Positions 52,930-61,833 of a DNA stretch of 64,000 nucleotides are shown here, in pieces. The translations under genes and the position numbers were made by a program. The notes beneath the pieces were generated by a model. That model was given only the letters and a program-made list of their open reading frames with translations, did not search any database and was not told the origin of the DNA. Within the stretch, counting starts at the first letter, position 1. Every line of letters starts with the position of its first letter. Origin of the DNA: Streptomyces geranii (GTDB lineage: Bacteria; Actinomycetota; Actinomycetes; Streptomycetales; Streptomycetaceae); assembly GCF_002954775.1 (NCBI RefSeq), contig NZ_PJME01000003.1, positions 62,001-126,000 of the forward strand, in the 5' to 3' direction.

Positions 52930-53691
52930 TCAGACGGCCGACCAGCCGTTGTCGACGGCCAGGACCACGCCGTTGATGTTGCCGGCGGCGTCCGAGGCGA
53001 GGAACACGATGGCGGCGGCCTGCTCCTCGGGCTCGGCCACCCGGCCGATGTTGCCCATGTAAGGGGCGAGTGCCGTCGGCCCGGCCGCCTGCCGGTCGAT
53101 CTCCGGGGTCATGCCCGTCCGGGTGCCGCCCGGGGCGATGGCGTTGACGCGGATGCCCTGGTTCCGGTAGGTCACGGCGAGGGACTTGGTCAGGCCCACG
53201 ATGCCGTGCTTGGAGGCGGTGTACGCGGCTCCGGCGGCGCTGCCGCGCAGGCCCGCCTCGGAGGCGGTGTTCACGACGGCGCCGTTGCCCGACGCGAGCA
53301 GGTGCGGCAGGGCGGCGCGGGTGAGCAGGAACGGGGCGGTCAGGTTGATCCGTATGACGCGCTCCCACTCCGCGTCGCTCACGTCGCCTGCGGCCGACAT
53401 GCTGTCCATGATCCCCGCGTTGTTCACCAGCACGTCCACCCCGCCGAAACGTTCCTGCGCGGTGGTGACCACCTGGTCGACGACGGCCTGCTCGCTCAGG
53501 TCGCCGACGACGGCCACGGCCGCGCCGCCCGCCGCCCCGATCTCCTTGACGGTCGTGGCGGCGCCGTCGGCGTTGAGATCGGCGACCACGACACGGGCGC
53601 CCTCCGTCGCGAAGGCCAGCGCGGCGGCCTTGCCGATGCCTGAGCCGGCGCCGGTGACGATGACGGTGCGGCCGTTGAGTCCAGTGGTCAT
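52930..53691 (-). CDS. Short-chain dehydrogenase/reductase
   Basis: 253 residues, classical SDR: nucleotide motif TGAGSGIG (12-19), NNAG, catalytic Ser and YTASK (Tyr-x3-Lys), then a PGGTRTGM segment. NAD(P)-dependent oxidoreductase of unknown substrate. ATG with CTGGAG upstream. Divergent from the TetR gene at 53908, and thus probably its target. Three tandem TACGTGGTCG repeats lie immediately upstream. Confidence 0.9.
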   Translation of the reverse strand: MTTGLNGRTVIVTGAGSGIGKAAALAFATEGARVVVADLNADGAATTVKEIGAAGGAAVAVVGDLSEQAVVDQVVTTAQERFGGVDVLVNNAGIMDSMSAAGDVSDAEWERVIRINLTAPFLLTRAALPHLLASGNGAVVNTASEAGLRGSAAGAAYTASKHGIVGLTKSLAVTYRNQGIRVNAIAPGGTRTGMTPEIDRQAAGPTALAPYMGNIGRVAEPEEQAAAIVFLASDAAGNINGVVLAVDNGWSAV

Positions 53692-53702
53692 GACGTGCTC
53701 CA

Positions 53703-53740
53703 GGGGTGGTCGTACGTGGTCGTACGTGGTCGTACGTGGT
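53703..53740. repeat. Three tandem 10-bp repeats upstream of the SDR gene
   Basis: TACGTGGTCG recurs with a 10-bp period, one per helical turn, 12-50 bp before the SDR start codon, in the untranslated leader. Such phased repeats could be regulator sites or a slippage product. Confidence 0.5.
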
Positions 53741-53805
53741 GGGACGGGCTGTTGCGAGGTGTAACCAGGTGCGACGAGGTGTCGCGTGCCCACGGTACGA
53801 CTTAA

Positions 53806-53866
53806 TGTCACTGAAAGACACAAAGTCCAGGCGTCTTCTTGGGCGCCTTCTCGCGATCACTAGACT
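53806..53866 (+). promoter_or_regulatory. TetR-gene promoter and candidate operator
   Basis: TTGGGC (53839-53844) and TAGACT (53861-53866) with a 16-bp spacer form a good vegetative promoter. Just upstream, TGTC-ACTGAAA-GACA (53806-53820) is a short inverted repeat that the TetR protein might bind, between its own gene and the divergent SDR. Confidence 0.5.
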
Positions 53867-53907
53867 GGACCGGGCCTTCACCGACGACCGCAACCAAGGA
53901 GTCGCTC

Positions 53908-54588
53908 GTGCCGGACGGCAGGGAACCCGAAGCCCCCGGCGGTGGGACCGGCCGGACGGGCCGGCCGCGACTGACCGAGCGGCGCAAGGCGGAGATCCGG
54001 CTGGAGATCGCCCGCGCCGCGGTGGAACTGTTCGCCGCACAGGGCGTGACGGCCACGACGGGGGAGCAGATCGGGCGGGCGGTGGGCGTCTCCTCGCGGA
54101 CGGTGTGGCGGTACTTCCCCAGCAAGGAGAGCTGCGTCACCCCGCTCCTCACGGCAGGCATCGACAAGATCGCCGCCTGCCTACGGGACTGGCCCCCGGG
54201 CACATCCCTGGCGGAGGCCCTGTCACCGGCCCTGTCACCGGCCCTGTCGCCGGCCCTGGAATCCGACGGCCGCTCAGACCTGCCCGGCATCCCGGAGTCC
54301 CGCGAACTGGTGCGCCTGACCCGCACCGAACCGGGCCTGCGAGCAGTCTGGCTCCAGTCCCACGACCAGGCAGAACCGGCCTTCGCCACGGCCCTGGCGA
54401 CCAGGGCGGGCCTCCCGCCGGACGACCTGCGCCCGGCGATCCAGGCAGCGATGCTGAACGCGGCGCTTCGGGCGGCGGCGGAGCGGGACGCTTGGCAGGG
54501 GGATGCGGGGGCGGGATCGGGGGCCGGGTGCGGGTTGTCGGCGAGTCTCCGGTCGGCGCTCGCTGTGGTGGAGGAGGGGTTGGCGTAG
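53908..54588 (+). CDS. TetR-family transcriptional regulator
   Basis: 226 residues. TetR_N helix-turn-helix at about 23-70 (AAVELFAAQGVTATTGEQIGRAVGVSSRTVWRYFPSKE). The ligand domain contains a short triplicated LSPA motif (ALSPALSPALSPAL, ~104-117) encoded by repeats of CTGTCACCGGCC. GTG start chosen because AAGGAG lies 6 bases upstream. Likely represses the divergent SDR gene and itself. Convergent with the epimerase gene, 44 bp apart. Confidence 0.88.
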   Translation: MPDGREPEAPGGGTGRTGRPRLTERRKAEIRLEIARAAVELFAAQGVTATTGEQIGRAVGVSSRTVWRYFPSKESCVTPLLTAGIDKIAACLRDWPPGTSLAEALSPALSPALSPALESDGRSDLPGIPESRELVRLTRTEPGLRAVWLQSHDQAEPAFATALATRAGLPPDDLRPAIQAAMLNAALRAAAERDAWQGDAGAGSGAGCGLSASLRSALAVVEEGLA

Positions 54589-54632
54589 GGCTTGGCGTTG
54601 CGCTTTCGCCGTCCGCACCGGCTCCTCGCCCC

Positions 54633-55577
54633 TCACTCCCTACCCCGCACCCGCCCCACAAGCTCCACCGCTGCCCCCGTCCACTCCCCGTGCTCGAAAG
54701 CGAAGCCCGCGTCGAGGAGGCGTCCAGGGACCACCCGGCGGCTCTTCAGCAGGAGTTCCGTGTCCGAGCGGAGTGCGAAGGCGCCCAGTTCCGCCATCCA
54801 GCGTGTCGCGGGGAGGCCCAGCGGGACGCCCCACGCCCCTCGTAGTGCTCGCATGAACTCGCGCTGCGGGACCGGGTCCGGAGACGCCAGGTTCACCGGG
54901 CCGGTCAGGTTCTCCCGGGTGGTCAGGAAGTCGATCGCGCGTACGAAGTCCTGGTCGTGGATCCAGGACACGTACTGCGCGCCGCCCGCGACCGGGCCGC
55001 CCAGGCCCAGGCGGGCCAGGCGCAGCAGGACGTCCAGGACTCCGCCGCGGTCCGGGCTCATCACCATCGCGGTTCGCAGGGCCACCTTGCGGGTCGCGGG
55101 CGTCGAGGCCTGCTCCTGGGCCCGTTCCCAGGCCTTGGCGATCTCCACGCTGTACGCCCAGTAGTCCGGTACGCCCGGCTCGGCGCCGCCGACGACGCCG
55201 GTCGCCTCGTCGTTGGGGGCGTCGAAGCGGTGGGCGTAGACGGTCGCCGTGCTCATCTGCAGCCAGAGGCGCGGAGGCCGCGCGGCGCCCGCGATCGCCT
55301 CGCCGACGACCCTGGCGGAGTGCACCCGCGAGTCCATCATCGCCCGCAGGTTGGCCGGGGTGTAGCGGCAGCTGACGCTGCGGCCCGCCAGGTTGATCAC
55401 GACGTCGCTGCCGTCGATCTCCTTCACCCAGTCGCCCAGGGTCTCGCCGTCCCAGCCGACCTCGCCCGCGCGCGCGGGGCGCCGGGTCAGGACGGTGACC
55501 TCGTGACCGGCGCCGGTCAGCGCGCGGTTCAGGATCGCGCCCACCTGGCCGGTTCCGCCGGGTATGACTACCTTCAT
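54633..55577 (-). CDS. TIGR01777-type NAD-dependent epimerase
   Basis: 314 residues, extended SDR of the YfcH/SulA-like TIGR01777 family. Rossmann motif GGTGQVG (7-13), INLAGRSVSCRYTP (the family signature), STATVYA, and a C-terminal DUF1731 domain (~265-310, PLGLPATRWMAELGAFALRSDTELLLKSRRV). Function in vivo is unclear for this family. GGGGGAG upstream of the ATG. A strong promoter with an overlapping palindrome lies at 55628-55658. Confidence 0.9.
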   Translation of the reverse strand: MKVVIPGGTGQVGAILNRALTGAGHEVTVLTRRPARAGEVGWDGETLGDWVKEIDGSDVVINLAGRSVSCRYTPANLRAMMDSRVHSARVVGEAIAGAARPPRLWLQMSTATVYAHRFDAPNDEATGVVGGAEPGVPDYWAYSVEIAKAWERAQEQASTPATRKVALRTAMVMSPDRGGVLDVLLRLARLGLGGPVAGGAQYVSWIHDQDFVRAIDFLTTRENLTGPVNLASPDPVPQREFMRALRGAWGVPLGLPATRWMAELGAFALRSDTELLLKSRRVVPGRLLDAGFAFEHGEWTGAAVELVGRVRGRE

Positions 55578-55627
55578 GGCTCCCCCCTGGGGTTCGGGAC
55601 GCGGGTCCCCTCCGGGTCCGTACCGTG

Positions 55628-55658
55628 AGCCTAGCGCAAGTATTTGAACGCGTTCAAA
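55628..55658 (-). promoter_or_regulatory. Promoter with palindromic operator for the epimerase gene
   Basis: On the minus strand TTGAAC (55652-55657) and TAGGCT (55628-55633) have an 18-bp spacer. The -35 is part of a perfect 16-bp palindrome TTTGAACGCGTTCAAA (55643-55658), the kind of site bound by TetR-family repressors, so a repressor would block the polymerase directly. Confidence 0.6.
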
Positions 55659-55667
55659 ATGCTCGGG

Positions 55668-56936
55668 CTACTTCAGCCGCCCGGCGATCCTCGTCGCGTC
55701 CCCCATCAGCCGCTCCAGCGGGCCCCGCCCGAAGAACCGCGACCAGACCACGGCGAAGACCGTCACCGCCGCGATGAAGGCGAACAGCACGGGCAGCGGG
55801 GAGCCGGGGAGTTCCTCGATGCCGAGGGCCCGGACGCCGGCCACGTGGAGGACGTACGCCGTCAGGGACATCGTGCCGACCGCGACCACCGGACCCGCCA
55901 GGCGCCGGAAGCGGGGCAGCGTGTCGACGGCGATCATGCAGGCGGCGAGCACCGCCATCGCGACCCCGGTGCTGCCCACGACGGACAGCGTCGTCTCGCT
56001 GTGCGGCGAGGCCACCCACAGCCAGGCCGCCGAGTCCCCGGTCGGGTAGCCGGCGGTGTCCGACCACCAGGCCGACATGACCGAACCTGAGCCGTACTCC
56101 TCGCCGCCCGCCGCGAGGGCACCGGCGACCCCGGGGACGAAGTGCAGGGCCAGCCAGGAGCCGCCGTAACCGAGCACGGCGAGCGCGCAGCCGGTGGCGG
56201 CGAGGCGGCGGCGTACGGCCGGTGCGGCGAGGTCCAGGCGGGCCACCGCCATGCCCGCCAGGACGAACGGGACCCAGGTCAGGGCCGGGTAGCTGCCGGT
56301 GAACAGCAGTTCCAGGAAGCCGCCGCCGTCGCTGATCCGCGCGAGCGGGTCGTGGCGCGTGAACGTCTCCGCCCAGCCGCCGCCGTTGCCGCCGTCGCCG
56401 TCGTCGATCGACCGCTGGATCACGTAGAGGAGTTGGGGCAGGAGCAGTGCCGTACCGGCCGCCACGGCTGCCAGTCGGCCGGCGCGCAGGCGGTGGAAGG
56501 GCAGGACCAGGACGAAGCAGAGGCCGTAGAAGGCGAGGATGACCTCCACCGGGGTGCCGGTCGACGTCAGCCAGGTGCCCAGGGCGAGCAGCAGTACCGC
56601 CCGGATCAGGACCTTGGCCACCGCCTGACGGCCCTCGCGGCCCGTCTTCGGGGTCCGGCGGCCGGTCATCAGGATGATCGAGAAGCCCGCGAGGAAGGCG
56701 AAGAGCGCGGAGGAACGGCCGTGGAAGAGTTCCATGACATGGCCGGTCGGACCGCCCGCGGCGGGGTCCGGGCCGACGTGCGCGGCGTACATCCCGAAGA
56801 CGGCCAGGCCGCGTGCGAGGTCCACGCCGACCAGCCGGACGGCCGGTGCGGGGCCCGTACCGGCGGGGCTGACAGGAACTGTGGGTTCGATCTGAGTACT
56901 GGGGGCGAAATCCGGCGGAGAAGCGTTCTGCGACAT
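55668..56936 (-). CDS. DUF418/DUF1624-type polytopic membrane protein
   Basis: 422 residues. A Pro/Thr-rich cytosolic N-terminus (1-33) precedes ten or so transmembrane helices, with the family start VGVDLARGLAVFGMYAAHV (~36-54) and a DUF418-like C-terminal half (RLAGPVVAVGTMSLTAYVLHV, FGRGPLERLM). The family is linked to acyltransferase-like membrane proteins; function unknown. The GGAGG is only 1-2 bases from the ATG, an odd spacing, so the start is uncertain. Confidence 0.8.
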   Translation of the reverse strand: MSQNASPPDFAPSTQIEPTVPVSPAGTGPAPAVRLVGVDLARGLAVFGMYAAHVGPDPAAGGPTGHVMELFHGRSSALFAFLAGFSIILMTGRRTPKTGREGRQAVAKVLIRAVLLLALGTWLTSTGTPVEVILAFYGLCFVLVLPFHRLRAGRLAAVAAGTALLLPQLLYVIQRSIDDGDGGNGGGWAETFTRHDPLARISDGGGFLELLFTGSYPALTWVPFVLAGMAVARLDLAAPAVRRRLAATGCALAVLGYGGSWLALHFVPGVAGALAAGGEEYGSGSVMSAWWSDTAGYPTGDSAAWLWVASPHSETTLSVVGSTGVAMAVLAACMIAVDTLPRFRRLAGPVVAVGTMSLTAYVLHVAGVRALGIEELPGSPLPVLFAFIAAVTVFAVVWSRFFGRGPLERLMGDATRIAGRLK

Positions 56937-57079
56937 GCCTCCAGCCTGGAAACCCGCTGGTCGGCGAGGTATCCGCCGAACGTCCCGCGGACCCCCGCCG
57001 AATGGCCGGGGCTACCCCGCCGAACGGTTGATCAGTAATTTACGTACCCACCACTGACGGGCGAGTGCCGGATGGGAGG

Positions 57080-57757
57080 ATGAGCGCCGTCATGACTGCC
57101 GACTTGGGTGTACGCACGCTGCGGGCCGCGGTGTTCGCGGCCGTGTGCGTGCTGCTCGCCGCCCTCGGTCACGTGCTCATGTCCGGCTCCTCCGTCGACT
57201 GGCGGACACTGCTCGCGGGGACCGTGGTCACGGGCGGCGCGGGCTGGTGCCTGGCCGGTCGCGAACGCGGACTCCCGCTCGTCGTGGGCGTCGTGGTCGT
57301 CACCCAGGGCGCGCTCCACTCGGCGTTCTCGCTGACGCGCGGCGCCACCGGTTCGGCCGGCACGGCGACGGACTCCATGGACATGGCCCACGCCGGCACG
57401 GACACCGGCATGAGCATGGCCGCGACCATGGGGCACATGGCCCACGGCGGCCACGACACGGAGTTCCTGTCCTCCTCGTTCCTGTCCACCTCGTACGGCA
57501 TGCTCGCCGCCCACACGCTCGCCGCACTGCTGTGCGGACTGTGGCTGGCGTACGGCGAACGGGCCGCGTTCCGCATCCTGCGGTCGGTGGCCGGCCGACT
57601 GGTCGCGCCACTGCGCCTCGCACTCGCCCGCCCCGCGACCCCGGACCGGCCCCGCCTCCGACCCCGACGCGGCCACTCTGACCGGGCACCGCGCCTTCTC
57701 CCGCTCGTCCACGTCATCACCTCCCGGGGCCCGCCGACTCGGATCGCTGTCGCCTGA
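57080..57757 (+). CDS. Met/His-rich membrane protein
   Basis: 225 residues. Three or four transmembrane helices (~10-30, 40-58, 64-82, 140-160). Between helices lies MDMAHAGTDTGMSMAATMGH followed by MAHGGHD (about residues 100-126), with seven Met and four His, the pattern of copper-binding loops. The basic C-terminal tail is Pro/Arg-rich. I do not recognise the family. Start is uncertain (GTG 57065, ATG 57080 or ATG 57092); GGGAGG is too close to 57080 and rather far from 57092. An ECF sigma gene follows in the same direction. Confidence 0.6.
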   Translation: MSAVMTADLGVRTLRAAVFAAVCVLLAALGHVLMSGSSVDWRTLLAGTVVTGGAGWCLAGRERGLPLVVGVVVVTQGALHSAFSLTRGATGSAGTATDSMDMAHAGTDTGMSMAATMGHMAHGGHDTEFLSSSFLSTSYGMLAAHTLAALLCGLWLAYGERAAFRILRSVAGRLVAPLRLALARPATPDRPRLRPRRGHSDRAPRLLPLVHVITSRGPPTRIAVA

Positions 57758-57984
57758 GACAGCTGGTTCCCCGAGCCGCCCCCGGTAGCGCCGACGCACT
57801 GCATGTCGGCCCCGCGCGCGGGTGCTTCGGGCCCCGGTCGTACCCGTTCACGCGTACGGCCGTCCTCCCTCTGCCGGTACCGGCGTGCCCGCACGTCCCG
57901 CGTACCGCACGGCTTCCCGTGCGATGGCGCGGTTCGCGGGGGCGTCGCCCTGCCGGACTCCGGATGATCCGAGAAGGACACCAG

Positions 57985-58704
57985 GTGATCACTCCTGTAC
58001 TGCCCGCCCCCACCCTCCCGACCGCGTCGGCCCGTCCGCTGGACGAGTCGATAACCGCCTGGGCGCTGGACGCCCGTGGCGGCGACCCGGTGGCCGTCGA
58101 GCGTTTCGTCGGCGCCCTGCACCGCGACGTGGTGCGGTACGTCGCCCATCTCTCCGCCGATCCGCAGGCCGCCGACGACCTCGCCCAGGACACCTTCCTG
58201 CGGGCGCTCGGCAGTCTGCACCGCTTCGAGGGGCGCTCCTCGGCCCGCTCCTGGCTGATGGCCATCGCGCGCCGCGCGGTGATCGACAGCTTCCGGCACG
58301 CCGCCGCCCGGCCCCGGCTGAGCGACACCGAGGACTGGCGGCTCACCGCCGAACTGGCCCAGCCGCGCGGGCTGCCCGGCTTCGACGACGGGGTCGCGCT
58401 CCTCGACCTGCTGGCCGCGCTGCCCGACGAGCGGCGCGAGGCGTTCGTCCTCACCCAGCTGATGGGGCTGCCCTACGCGGAGGCCGCCGAGGTCAGCGAC
58501 TGCCCCATCGGGACCGTGCGTTCGCGCGTGGCCCGGGCCAGGGCGACCCTCGTCGACCTGCTCAACGAGGCCGAGACCGGGGCCGATGCCGGTCCCCGTG
58601 CCGATGCGGAAGCGGAAGTGGAAGCGGCAATGGCGGCGGTGCTGAAGCCGGGCGCGGTGTCGCGGGCCGGGTCGGACCCCGAGCCGGCGGTTCTCGCCGC
58701 CTGA
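57985..58704 (+). CDS. ECF-type RNA polymerase sigma factor
   Basis: 239 residues. Sigma region 2 (~30-100: ADDLAQDTFLRALGSLHRFEGRSSARSWL) and region 4 (~135-185: LPDERREAFVLTQLMGLPYAEAAEVSDCPIGTVRSRVARAR), then an acidic Ala/Glu-rich tail. GTG start with GAGAAGGA 7 bases upstream; an in-frame ATG at 57964 has no ribosome site. No anti-sigma gene follows, unlike most ECF loci; the membrane protein upstream is the only candidate partner. The promoter specificity is unknown. Confidence 0.88.
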   Translation: MITPVLPAPTLPTASARPLDESITAWALDARGGDPVAVERFVGALHRDVVRYVAHLSADPQAADDLAQDTFLRALGSLHRFEGRSSARSWLMAIARRAVIDSFRHAAARPRLSDTEDWRLTAELAQPRGLPGFDDGVALLDLLAALPDERREAFVLTQLMGLPYAEAAEVSDCPIGTVRSRVARARATLVDLLNEAETGADAGPRADAEAEVEAAMAAVLKPGAVSRAGSDPEPAVLAA

Positions 58705-58726
58705 CGGTGCGGGCGCGGCGGGCGGC

Positions 58727-59224
58727 TCACGCCTTCTCCTCGCCCGCCACCTCCGGCAGCAGCCCGCACATCACCTCGCGCTCCTCGGGGCGGATCCCCG
58801 CGAGCCCCGAGGTCACCGACTCGACCAGGGCCGGCGAGGCCTCCACGAACGCCCGGCGGCCCTTCTCGGTGAGGGCCACCTCCACCCCCCGCTTGTCGCC
58901 GCAGACCGCGCGCCGGGTGACGAGCCCGGCGTGCTGGAGACAGGCGATCTGGTACGTGAGCCTGGTCTTGGGGCGGCCCAGCAGCTCCGCGATCCTCGTC
59001 ATCCGCAGCCCGCCGTCGGGCCGGTTGGCCAGCAGGCTCAGGACGAGGAACTCGTCGTGCGAGACCCCGAGCGTCTCCTTGAGGACGGGCCCGAGCCGCT
59101 GCTCGATGCCCCCGGTGGTGGCCAGCAGGACCATCCAGGCGCGTAGCTCGGCCGGGAGCAGCCCGTTCTCGCTCGCGGCGGGACATTGGGGCAGGTCGGG
59201 GGCGTGCTCAGCGGGGTCGGCCAT
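58727..59224 (-). CDS. MarR-family transcriptional regulator
   Basis: 165 residues. Winged helix at ~55-125 (GLRMTRIAELLGRPKTRLTYQIACLQHAGLV, then RGVEVALTEKGRRAFV). MarR dimers bind palindromes. ATG 59224 selected; TAGGAT ends 9 bases upstream and there is no strong ribosome site, so the message may be nearly leaderless. Divergent from the YceI gene, with a perfect palindrome between them. Convergent with the sigma factor gene. Confidence 0.9.
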   Translation of the reverse strand: MADPAEHAPDLPQCPAASENGLLPAELRAWMVLLATTGGIEQRLGPVLKETLGVSHDEFLVLSLLANRPDGGLRMTRIAELLGRPKTRLTYQIACLQHAGLVTRRAVCGDKRGVEVALTEKGRRAFVEASPALVESVTSGLAGIRPEEREVMCGLLPEVAGEEKA

Positions 59225-59263
59225 GGTCTCGATCCTACCGGTTGTCCAATTTTGCACGAGGGG

Positions 59264-59322
59264 TTGTTCAGATTTGGATTACGGGCTAGCGTGACATCAC
59301 ACGTCATCCAAATTTGGATGAC
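59264..59322. promoter_or_regulatory. MarR operator and yceI promoter
   Basis: GTCATCCAAATTTGGATGAC (59303-59322) is a perfect 20-bp palindrome. A further half-site ATTTGGAT (59272-59279) lies in the spacer of a likely yceI promoter, TTGTTC (59264-59269) with a 17-bp spacer to TAGCGT (59287-59292). A looser relative, TCCAATTTTG, lies near 59245 next to the marR start. The arrangement indicates that MarR represses yceI and itself. Confidence 0.7.
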
Positions 59323-59375
59323 CGGCCGTCGGCCACCAGCACGCCCTCTCACCCCCTTCGCACGTGGAGACACTC

Positions 59376-59894
59376 ATGACCGTTGCCGTGGAAACCGGCC
59401 TGTGGCAGCTCGACAAGACCGCGACCAGCGTCGCCGTCAGTCACAAGACGATGTGGGGCCTGGTCACCGTGAAGGGCACCTTCGCCGTCACCGACGGCGG
59501 TGGCGAGGTCCTGCCCGACGGCTCCGCCACCGGCACTGTGAGCCTGGACGCCGCCTCCCTGGACACCAAGCACGCCAAGCGGGACAAGCACCTGCACGGC
59601 GCCGACTTCTTCGACGCCGAGAACCACCCCGAGATCACCTTCGCGGTGCGCGGCGCCGAACTCCGCGACGGCGAGACCGTCCACGTCAACGGCCAGCTGA
59701 CCGTGCGCGGCATCAGCCGCCCGGTCACCCTCACGGCCCGCCTCACCAAGGCGAACGCCGACGCCGTCGCCCTGGACACGGAGTTCACCGTGGACCGCGA
59801 GCAGTTCGGCATGGGCTGGAACCAGCTGGGCATGATGAAGGGCCTCGCGACGGTCAGCGCGACACTCGCGTTCGTCCGTACGAAGACGGCCTGA
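59376..59894 (+). CDS. YceI-family lipid-binding protein
   Basis: 172 residues, complete YceI beta-barrel domain (about 8-168; GLWQLDKTATSVAVSHKTMWG, HLHGADFFDAENHPEITF, GQLTVRGISRPVTL). YceI proteins bind long polyisoprenoids or fatty amides and many are stress induced. No signal peptide, so cytosolic, unlike the E. coli protein. ATG with GTGGAG 6 bases upstream. Regulation by the divergent MarR is strongly suggested by the operator. Confidence 0.92.
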   Translation: MTVAVETGLWQLDKTATSVAVSHKTMWGLVTVKGTFAVTDGGGEVLPDGSATGTVSLDAASLDTKHAKRDKHLHGADFFDAENHPEITFAVRGAELRDGETVHVNGQLTVRGISRPVTLTARLTKANADAVALDTEFTVDREQFGMGWNQLGMMKGLATVSATLAFVRTKTA

Positions 59895-59928
59895 GTGTCG
59901 ACCTGACCGTACGGGGACGGCTTGAGCG

Positions 59929-61695
59929 CTAACCCGACGCCCGCTCGCCCGGCAGCCGGACGTCCATGCTCGACAGGGTGTCCGGCGCCGCCGTGAAGAC
60001 CCGCAGCCGGATCCGGGTCCCCGGGCGGCCCGGCACATGGAACACCGGCCCCGGCGGCCGGAGCCGGTAGACGACGGTCGTGTGTCCGGCGACCGTGGCG
60101 GGCCCCCGGACCACCTTCCACCAGCGGCTCATGCCCTGCCCGGTGGTGAGCGTGAAGTGGGGCGAGAGGGCACCGCCGTCCGAGTTCGTCACCCTGACGT
60201 CCAGCTCCGACACGGCGGCCGGCCCGGCCGTACGCACCCCCGTCACCCGCATCCGCAACGGCGCCGACCCCGTCGCCGCCACGGCCGCACTGGCCAGCGC
60301 CGGTACGAGGAGCAGCGCGGCCGTCGCGACCAGCGCGGGGCGCCTGCGCGGGCCCGACAGGAAGCGCGGCCGGGGCTGCCAGGCCCCGGCGAAGGACGCG
60401 GCGGGCGTCGTGATCGCCGCCGCCAGCCACAACGGCGTCATCAGCAGGTAGTAGCCGTCCTGCGAACGCGTCGCCAGGAAGAAGGCGCACCACGGCAGCA
60501 CCGTCGCCGCCGGACCCAGCCGCCGCACGAACAGGACGAGCAGCCCCAGCAGCGCCCCGGTCAGCAGCACGCTCGCGTGCGAGTACCAGGCCAGCCGGTC
60601 ACTGCCGTCGGTGTAGTAGAGGGCCAGCCCCACCAGCCCCTGCCCGTGGATCGTCGCGTTCTGCGTCAGCGGCAGCGCGACCCCGGCCGCCCAGGTGCGC
60701 GGCTCGCTCACCGCGAAGTACGTGTTGATCAGCAGCCATACGGTGACCGCTGTGCCCGCGACGCGCAGCACCACCCCGGCGGCGGCCCTGCCGCCCAGCT
60801 CGCCCCGGCGCACGGCGTAGATCCCGGCCAGCAGGAACGGCACCAGGAACCACGGCAGTTGCTGCGCCGCGCAGGCCGCGCCCAGACAGGCCGCCCGCGC
60901 GAGCCCGCCCCACCCGAGCCGTCCGCCCGCGCCGATCCGGGGCCAGTTCACCACCACCGGGACGAGCAGCACGAGCCCGAGGATCGCCGGGTAGCCGAGC
61001 CGCGCGTAGCTCGGCAGGAAGCCGAAGCCCAGGCACGCCATGGTCGCCGCCGACCGCCACGGCACCGGCAGCAGCCGCCACAGGGTCACCGCGCCGACCA
61101 GCAGTGCCCCGGTCGTCACCGCCGTCGCGGCCAGCGCGCCGTGCCCGAGCCACAGCAGCGGCGCGGTCAGCAGCAGGGCGAGGGGCGGGTAGCCGTACGT
61201 GAGGTCGTAGCCGCCGTTCATCGTGGGGGTGAGGGCGACGTCGGGGTTGTGCTGGAAGAGCCACGGCCAGGGCTGCCCGTACACCGGGTGCCCGGCGACC
61301 AGTTCCCGGGCGGCCTGCGCGGTGAGGACGCCCTCGTCGCCGCCTGCGTGGTTCAGGGCGAAGGTGCACAGGGTCAGCGTCATGGCCGTGACCAGGACGC
61401 ACAGGTCGAGCCGGGCGAGCGAACGCGTCCTGCGCACGGTCAGCGCCAGCACCCCGCTGACCAGGATCGACAGATAGCAGAGCGAGATGACGGCGGCGAC
61501 GGGCAGCCGGTGACTGGCGGCCTGCGTCCACACCGCGCGCGTACCGATGAACAGACTGACGGCCGCGAGCAGCGTCAGCACACGATGCCACTGCGCCGGG
61601 ACGTCGGCCTCCGGCACGGCCACCCAGGACGGGCGGGGGACGCTCTTCGCCGTGTTCTTCGCCGTGGTGTCAGGCGCTGTTTCTGCCAAGTGCAC
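59929..61695 (-). CDS. Polytopic membrane protein, glycosyltransferase 87-like
   Basis: 588 residues with about 12 transmembrane helices (first at ~40-60) and a C-terminal extracellular beta-rich domain (~480-588, with a DVRVTNSDGG segment). The first large loop bears FALNHAGGDEGVLTAQAARE and PTMNGGYDLTYGYPPLALLL, like the acidic loop of polyprenyl-phosphate-dependent mannosyltransferases (GT87/GT39 type). Predicted to add sugars outside the cell; this is weak. GTG start; TACGTT ends about 8 bases upstream, fitting a leaderless transcript. Confidence 0.65.
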   Translation of the reverse strand: MHLAETAPDTTAKNTAKSVPRPSWVAVPEADVPAQWHRVLTLLAAVSLFIGTRAVWTQAASHRLPVAAVISLCYLSILVSGVLALTVRRTRSLARLDLCVLVTAMTLTLCTFALNHAGGDEGVLTAQAARELVAGHPVYGQPWPWLFQHNPDVALTPTMNGGYDLTYGYPPLALLLTAPLLWLGHGALAATAVTTGALLVGAVTLWRLLPVPWRSAATMACLGFGFLPSYARLGYPAILGLVLLVPVVVNWPRIGAGGRLGWGGLARAACLGAACAAQQLPWFLVPFLLAGIYAVRRGELGGRAAAGVVLRVAGTAVTVWLLINTYFAVSEPRTWAAGVALPLTQNATIHGQGLVGLALYYTDGSDRLAWYSHASVLLTGALLGLLVLFVRRLGPAATVLPWCAFFLATRSQDGYYLLMTPLWLAAAITTPAASFAGAWQPRPRFLSGPRRRPALVATAALLLVPALASAAVAATGSAPLRMRVTGVRTAGPAAVSELDVRVTNSDGGALSPHFTLTTGQGMSRWWKVVRGPATVAGHTTVVYRLRPPGPVFHVPGRPGTRIRLRVFTAAPDTLSSMDVRLPGERASG

Positions 61696-61833
61696 GACAG
61701 TGGAACGTAATCGTGCCCGGTGTGCCGCGTGCGGGTGGAGGTGAAGGGTCCGGTGTGAGGCCGGTAAGAATGTCTGACAGCGGCCAATTATGGTGATTGG
61801 TCGCCTATCGGTACGGCTCGCGGCTCGGGTGGT

